From positions 1 to 8,838 of the forward strand of contig CAIWTR010000086.1 of assembly GCA_903915615.1 (NCBI GenBank): DNA of 8,838 nt. The letters are read 5' to 3'. The notes below the pieces were generated by a model. It saw nothing but the letters and a program-made list of their open reading frames with translations. It was not told the origin of the DNA and searched no databases. The stretch comes from an uncultured Armatimonadota bacterium (GTDB lineage: Bacteria > Armatimonadota > Armatimonadia > Armatimonadales > Armatimonadaceae). Made by a program: the position numbers and the translations under genes. Position 1 is the stretch's first letter. Each line of letters opens with the position of its first letter. Of the stretch, positions 7,401 to 8,838 are shown in pieces.

Positions 7401-7797
7401 CACATCCTTCAAGTTTGGCTCGACAGCTCCCGGGGCAAAAAATGCTGTGTCCGGGAAAGGTCAGCGAATCGATGTTCCTGTCAATAAGTACGTTGCTCTG
7501 CATATCGCTGCTGTCGTGATCGGGAAAGAACCTAAACCCGTCCAGCTGACGCTACGTTATAAAGATGGCAAAACAGAAGTCGTTACGCGTACAGTCCGGG
7601 ATTGGACATCACCTGTTCGGGTGGATGAAGCCATTTCAATGCGTTTTCCACGTAAGCGAATGCCTACCGGTGACCAGGATGCTCTCCTTGCTTGGCAACA
7701 CTTGGTGATTCCTGTTCGGCCATCATCGGACCTTGTTGGAATCGACCTGCCCAAAGATGCATCCCTCAAGATCTTCGCAATCAGCTTGGAGCGGTAA
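4411..7797 (+). CDS. Exported multidomain protein with CBM9-like, GH99/GH71-like, Ig-like and C-terminal carbohydrate-binding-like regions
   Basis: 1128 residues, probably acting outside the cytoplasm on glycans; substrate unknown. Seen: a signal peptide with R5, a hydrophobic core and AFA before residue 25. A first CBM9/DOMON-like region (about 30-185) contains SSWHVEAAIPWDALG (130-144). A second CBM9-type opening is IPLIDGRIDKTEWPEA (about 195-210). A glycoside-hydrolase-like region (about 250-545) has GPWYSSDRVDHH (289-300), AGIDVAYC (310-317) and NSWNDF...EIAPS (514-528). These recall the YPWY...AGID...WNEW..G..IEPS pattern of GH99/WbsX and GH71 barrels. The E of WNE is D518, and the next usual acidic position is A521. 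About 550-925 looks like three Ig-like domains. Residues 933-1128 form a separate beta-rich domain with DGDVDG (953-958) and GQRIDVP. ATG at 4411 shares its A with the recR stop; GGGA lies six bases ahead. The GH family is a moderate guess from motifs. Confidence 0.85.
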   Translation: MASLRFATILGLAACVSVLSPAFAVPQDTPKASFRLAKDNEYLFLTVKVETTDIQGLTKGLSPQSIPAILKDDCVILSLLPDGGKPVTITYSPAGGFGYTKDGIPAAYFKMKYGIGIDGTVGDATDKDSSWHVEAAIPWDALGCAPNTPLRGYLQIRKKDAAAVVTFPDGVDAATPAAWPKLVAPFAIVPKTTIPLIDGRIDKTEWPEAETQIALPAWQTKQTSTIIAALKGVAPTLDEARNPAGIKSIGALYFASTNADLLKPSSPTRGVIARDGSIGFIDQPFLGMGPWYSSDRVDHHRRELLGMQRAGIDVAYCVTGGTGVAGVLDMKAQMVVSAAKQELAQRGEATPALAPYIVIPADDAPLDATTQAGLDRLWDVIQRWVIATPPQMRHVTAVGATTPTGSAMAIPVVIDGESVILPSDASWANTLRQRFAERFGATAGSPTLVFIGGEKLTSNSSGLFGSVGRNLRPSAPNIAIVSPGGQRPFAPRKLGETYKQSWDASRSADWVLINSWNDFAAGNEIAPSRQYGEGYVGLTRLYKTNGTAGTLVDVRVQTSGIPAVVASPELFVANVVIQNKGTAPLEPSAVKVGYRWLQNDKIVASTPTSSRLTSLLAGGTTVTAKVGVLCSIDGSTPLPDGDYVLEFVTETANTTRTISQVVTVRSKTSYAEIRATSLSTLQRTGARVPVTAEVRFAGSRAIPASTYKLYWRVLTADKTMVLSTGETQQGKALRPGAWEQLQATIDFRDADRQPLAGAYPEQTGTAEGATLPSHVWVQFLIKDSEGNVITEPFEQSAAVYPGNEEARVRLVAPLGQTTFSAGSEGNVAVNIANTGIEKWAKGSVGLTGRWFQADGFPMSVNLALPTEYIKTEVPVGESTDLQVTFRVPDRPGRYILAVLPMRPPDFFLTTHPVTRSEDAVFIGVTVTGGRAVMIDLQDKFDTDAVAYENAPRDGDVDGLGGTFPGEWFPADRYGINAGQQFFPSGYASDISSEIVRSTSFKFGSTAPGAKNAVSGKGQRIDVPVNKYVALHIAAVVIGKEPKPVQLTLRYKDGKTEVVTRTVRDWTSPVRVDEAISMRFPRKRMPTGDQDALLAWQHLVIPVRPSSDLVGIDLPKDASLKIFAISLER

Positions 7798-7811
7798 ATC
7801 GCTCTTTGTAT
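7789..7811 (+). terminator. Weak terminator-like hairpin overlapping the stop codon
   Basis: GAGCG (7789-7793) and CGCTC (7800-7804) form a 5-bp stem with a 6-base loop that contains the TAA stop (7795-7797). It is followed by TTTGTAT. The stem is short, so it may only partly end transcription of the dnaX cluster before the next gene. Confidence 0.4.
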
Positions 7812-7877
7812 TGGGTAGGATGAACCATGCGTGGGATGGCCGGAATTTCCCTGTCCTGTGAGACGTGACCTAGATGT

Positions 7878-7881
7878 GGAG
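7878..7881 (+). promoter_or_regulatory. Ribosome binding site of the FAD oxidoreductase gene
   Basis: GGAG lies nine bases before ATG at 7891. An in-frame TGA directly precedes that ATG (7888-7890), so no earlier start is possible. The 93-base gap from 7798 holds this site, the tail of the hairpin above and no clear promoter by eye. Confidence 0.65.
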
Positions 7882-7890
7882 ATAGCCTGA

Positions 7891-8838
7891 ATGTCAGTTT
7901 GGGATGTAATCGTAGTTGGTTCCGGGCCGGCGGGTGCGACATGTGCATGGAAGTGTGCTGAAAGCGGTCTAAAGACTCTCCTTATCGACAGAAATGCCAC
8001 CTTTCCACGCTACAAGCCGTGCGGTGGCGGCATTCCTGTGTCACTTCAAAACCATGTCAGTGGCCTGAATCCCGATGGCTTTCTCGAAACAACGGTTACC
8101 CACCTGCGTCATTCCTGGAAGGGGAAAGACCCTGTCCTTGCTCCGATGCTGACTGCAGATGACAAGCCATCCGAGGTTTGGATGGTGATGCGGCCCAAGT
8201 TTGACCACTATCTACAGACTCGAGCTGAGACCGAAGGGGCTACTGTCATTCTAGGCGGCAAGGTGACACAGGTCGAACCGAATGCAGATGGCGTGTCCGT
8301 AACGACCGATGATGGCACTGTGCATCGCAGCCGCTACGTCGTTGGCGCGGATGGTGCCAAGGGTGTCGTAGGTTCGCGTGTCGGTTTACGCCTGAACAAA
8401 CGCTGGGGAATTGCCCGTGAAGCGGAAATCCCCTATGAGAATGCCACTCCGGAGAATCCTTGGCATCCTCAGCTTGAAAAGGCGGCCTGCTACCTTGACT
8501 ACGGAACGGTCAAAAACGGCTATGCGTGGATTTTTCCTAAACTAGGAATTTTGTCAGTTGGAGCAGGAATGCTTACACCTAAGAAGCCAACGCCTGCAGG
8601 ACTGAATACTGTTGCGGTTACCCTTCTGAATGCGATGAAGACGCAGCTCACATCTGCTGGATTATCAACGGATTTACTGGGAACCGACATCAAGATATGG
8701 GCGCATCCAATCCCGTACTGGACCGGTACGGAGCCAATTGTCGATGTCACTGGCAGGGTGTTACTCGTCGGTGATGCGGCAGGCTTGGTGCAACCACTCT
8801 TTGGAGAAGGCATTCAATATGCTGTCCGCAGTGGCGCA
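7891..8838 (+). CDS. Geranylgeranyl reductase family FAD-dependent oxidoreductase (3' end outside window)
   Basis: First 316 residues of a flavoprotein of the geranylgeranyl reductase (ChlP/GGR) family within the p-hydroxybenzoate-hydroxylase-like group. Members reduce double bonds in isoprenoid chains of lipids, quinones or pigments; the substrate here is unknown. Seen: a dinucleotide-binding VVGSGPAGATCAW (8-20) ending its fold at LLIDR (30-34), the GGR-type motif PRYKPCGGGIP (39-49) with C44, the second FAD motif ADGAKGVVG (153-161), GYAWIFPK (210-217), and the third FAD motif LLVGDAAGLVQPLFGEGIQY (291-310). The motif with C44 separates it from ordinary aromatic hydroxylases. The frame is open to the last base of the window, so perhaps 60-100 residues are missing. 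It follows the exported protein on the same strand after a 93-base gap with a possible terminator, so it may be transcribed separately. Confidence 0.93.
   Translation, partial: MSVWDVIVVGSGPAGATCAWKCAESGLKTLLIDRNATFPRYKPCGGGIPVSLQNHVSGLNPDGFLETTVTHLRHSWKGKDPVLAPMLTADDKPSEVWMVMRPKFDHYLQTRAETEGATVILGGKVTQVEPNADGVSVTTDDGTVHRSRYVVGADGAKGVVGSRVGLRLNKRWGIAREAEIPYENATPENPWHPQLEKAACYLDYGTVKNGYAWIFPKLGILSVGAGMLTPKKPTPAGLNTVAVTLLNAMKTQLTSAGLSTDLLGTDIKIWAHPIPYWTGTEPIVDVTGRVLLVGDAAGLVQPLFGEGIQYAVRSGA

Noticed and set aside
7820..7861. Thirteen-codon open frame between the exported protein and the FAD oxidoreductase
   Set aside because: The purine-rich stretch touches its ATG with no proper spacing, and nothing in the peptide suggests a leader or attenuator.
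1..8838. Frequent GATGGC and GATGCATC words
   Set aside because: They fall mostly on Asp-Gly and Asp-Ala codons in genes and look like codon habit; I have no count against expectation.

Overview
The window carries two divergent gene sets. It looks like bacterial chromosome from a Gram-negative-type (two-membrane) organism: there is a phospholipid-transport MlaE/MlaF pair, a bacterial DnaX, a small SRP RNA without a visible Alu domain, and uniform, moderately GC-rich coding sequence. The large secreted glycoside-hydrolase-like protein with CBM9-like and Ig-like modules would fit an environmental polysaccharide-using lineage such as Armatimonadota. That placement is a low-confidence guess from protein style, not a measured result.

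Left part, minus strand (1-1273): an MlaE-type ABC permease, then an MlaF-type ATPase that runs off the left edge. The stop of the first and the TTG start of the second overlap in TTGA. Together they would move phospholipids between the two membranes; no MCE (MlaD) partner lies inside the window.

Divergent intergenic region (1274-1441): it holds promoter-like elements, a small palindrome and, on the plus strand, a folded RNA with the conserved domain IV of the signal recognition particle RNA (about 1342-1417). An SRP RNA just upstream of dnaX matches the gene order known from Bacillus (scr-dnaX-yaaK-recR).

Plus strand (1442-7797): dnaX, ybaB/ebfC and recR, the classic replication and repair cluster. 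The stop of recR overlaps (TGATG) the start of a gene for a 1128-residue exported multidomain protein. It has CBM9-like modules, a GH99/GH71-like region, Ig-like domains and a C-terminal galactose-binding-like domain. A weak terminator-like hairpin overlaps its stop codon.

Right part (7891-8838, open at the right edge): the first 316 residues of a geranylgeranyl-reductase-family FAD oxidoreductase.

Most of the window is recognisable. The points most worth a second look are the SRP RNA and its junction with dnaX, the coupling of a large exported glycan-related protein to recR, the missing acidic residues in that protein's GH-like motif, and an alanine in the Walker A loop of DnaX. I see no mobile element, CRISPR array, tRNA or rRNA, and no clear evidence of a new multi-gene system.
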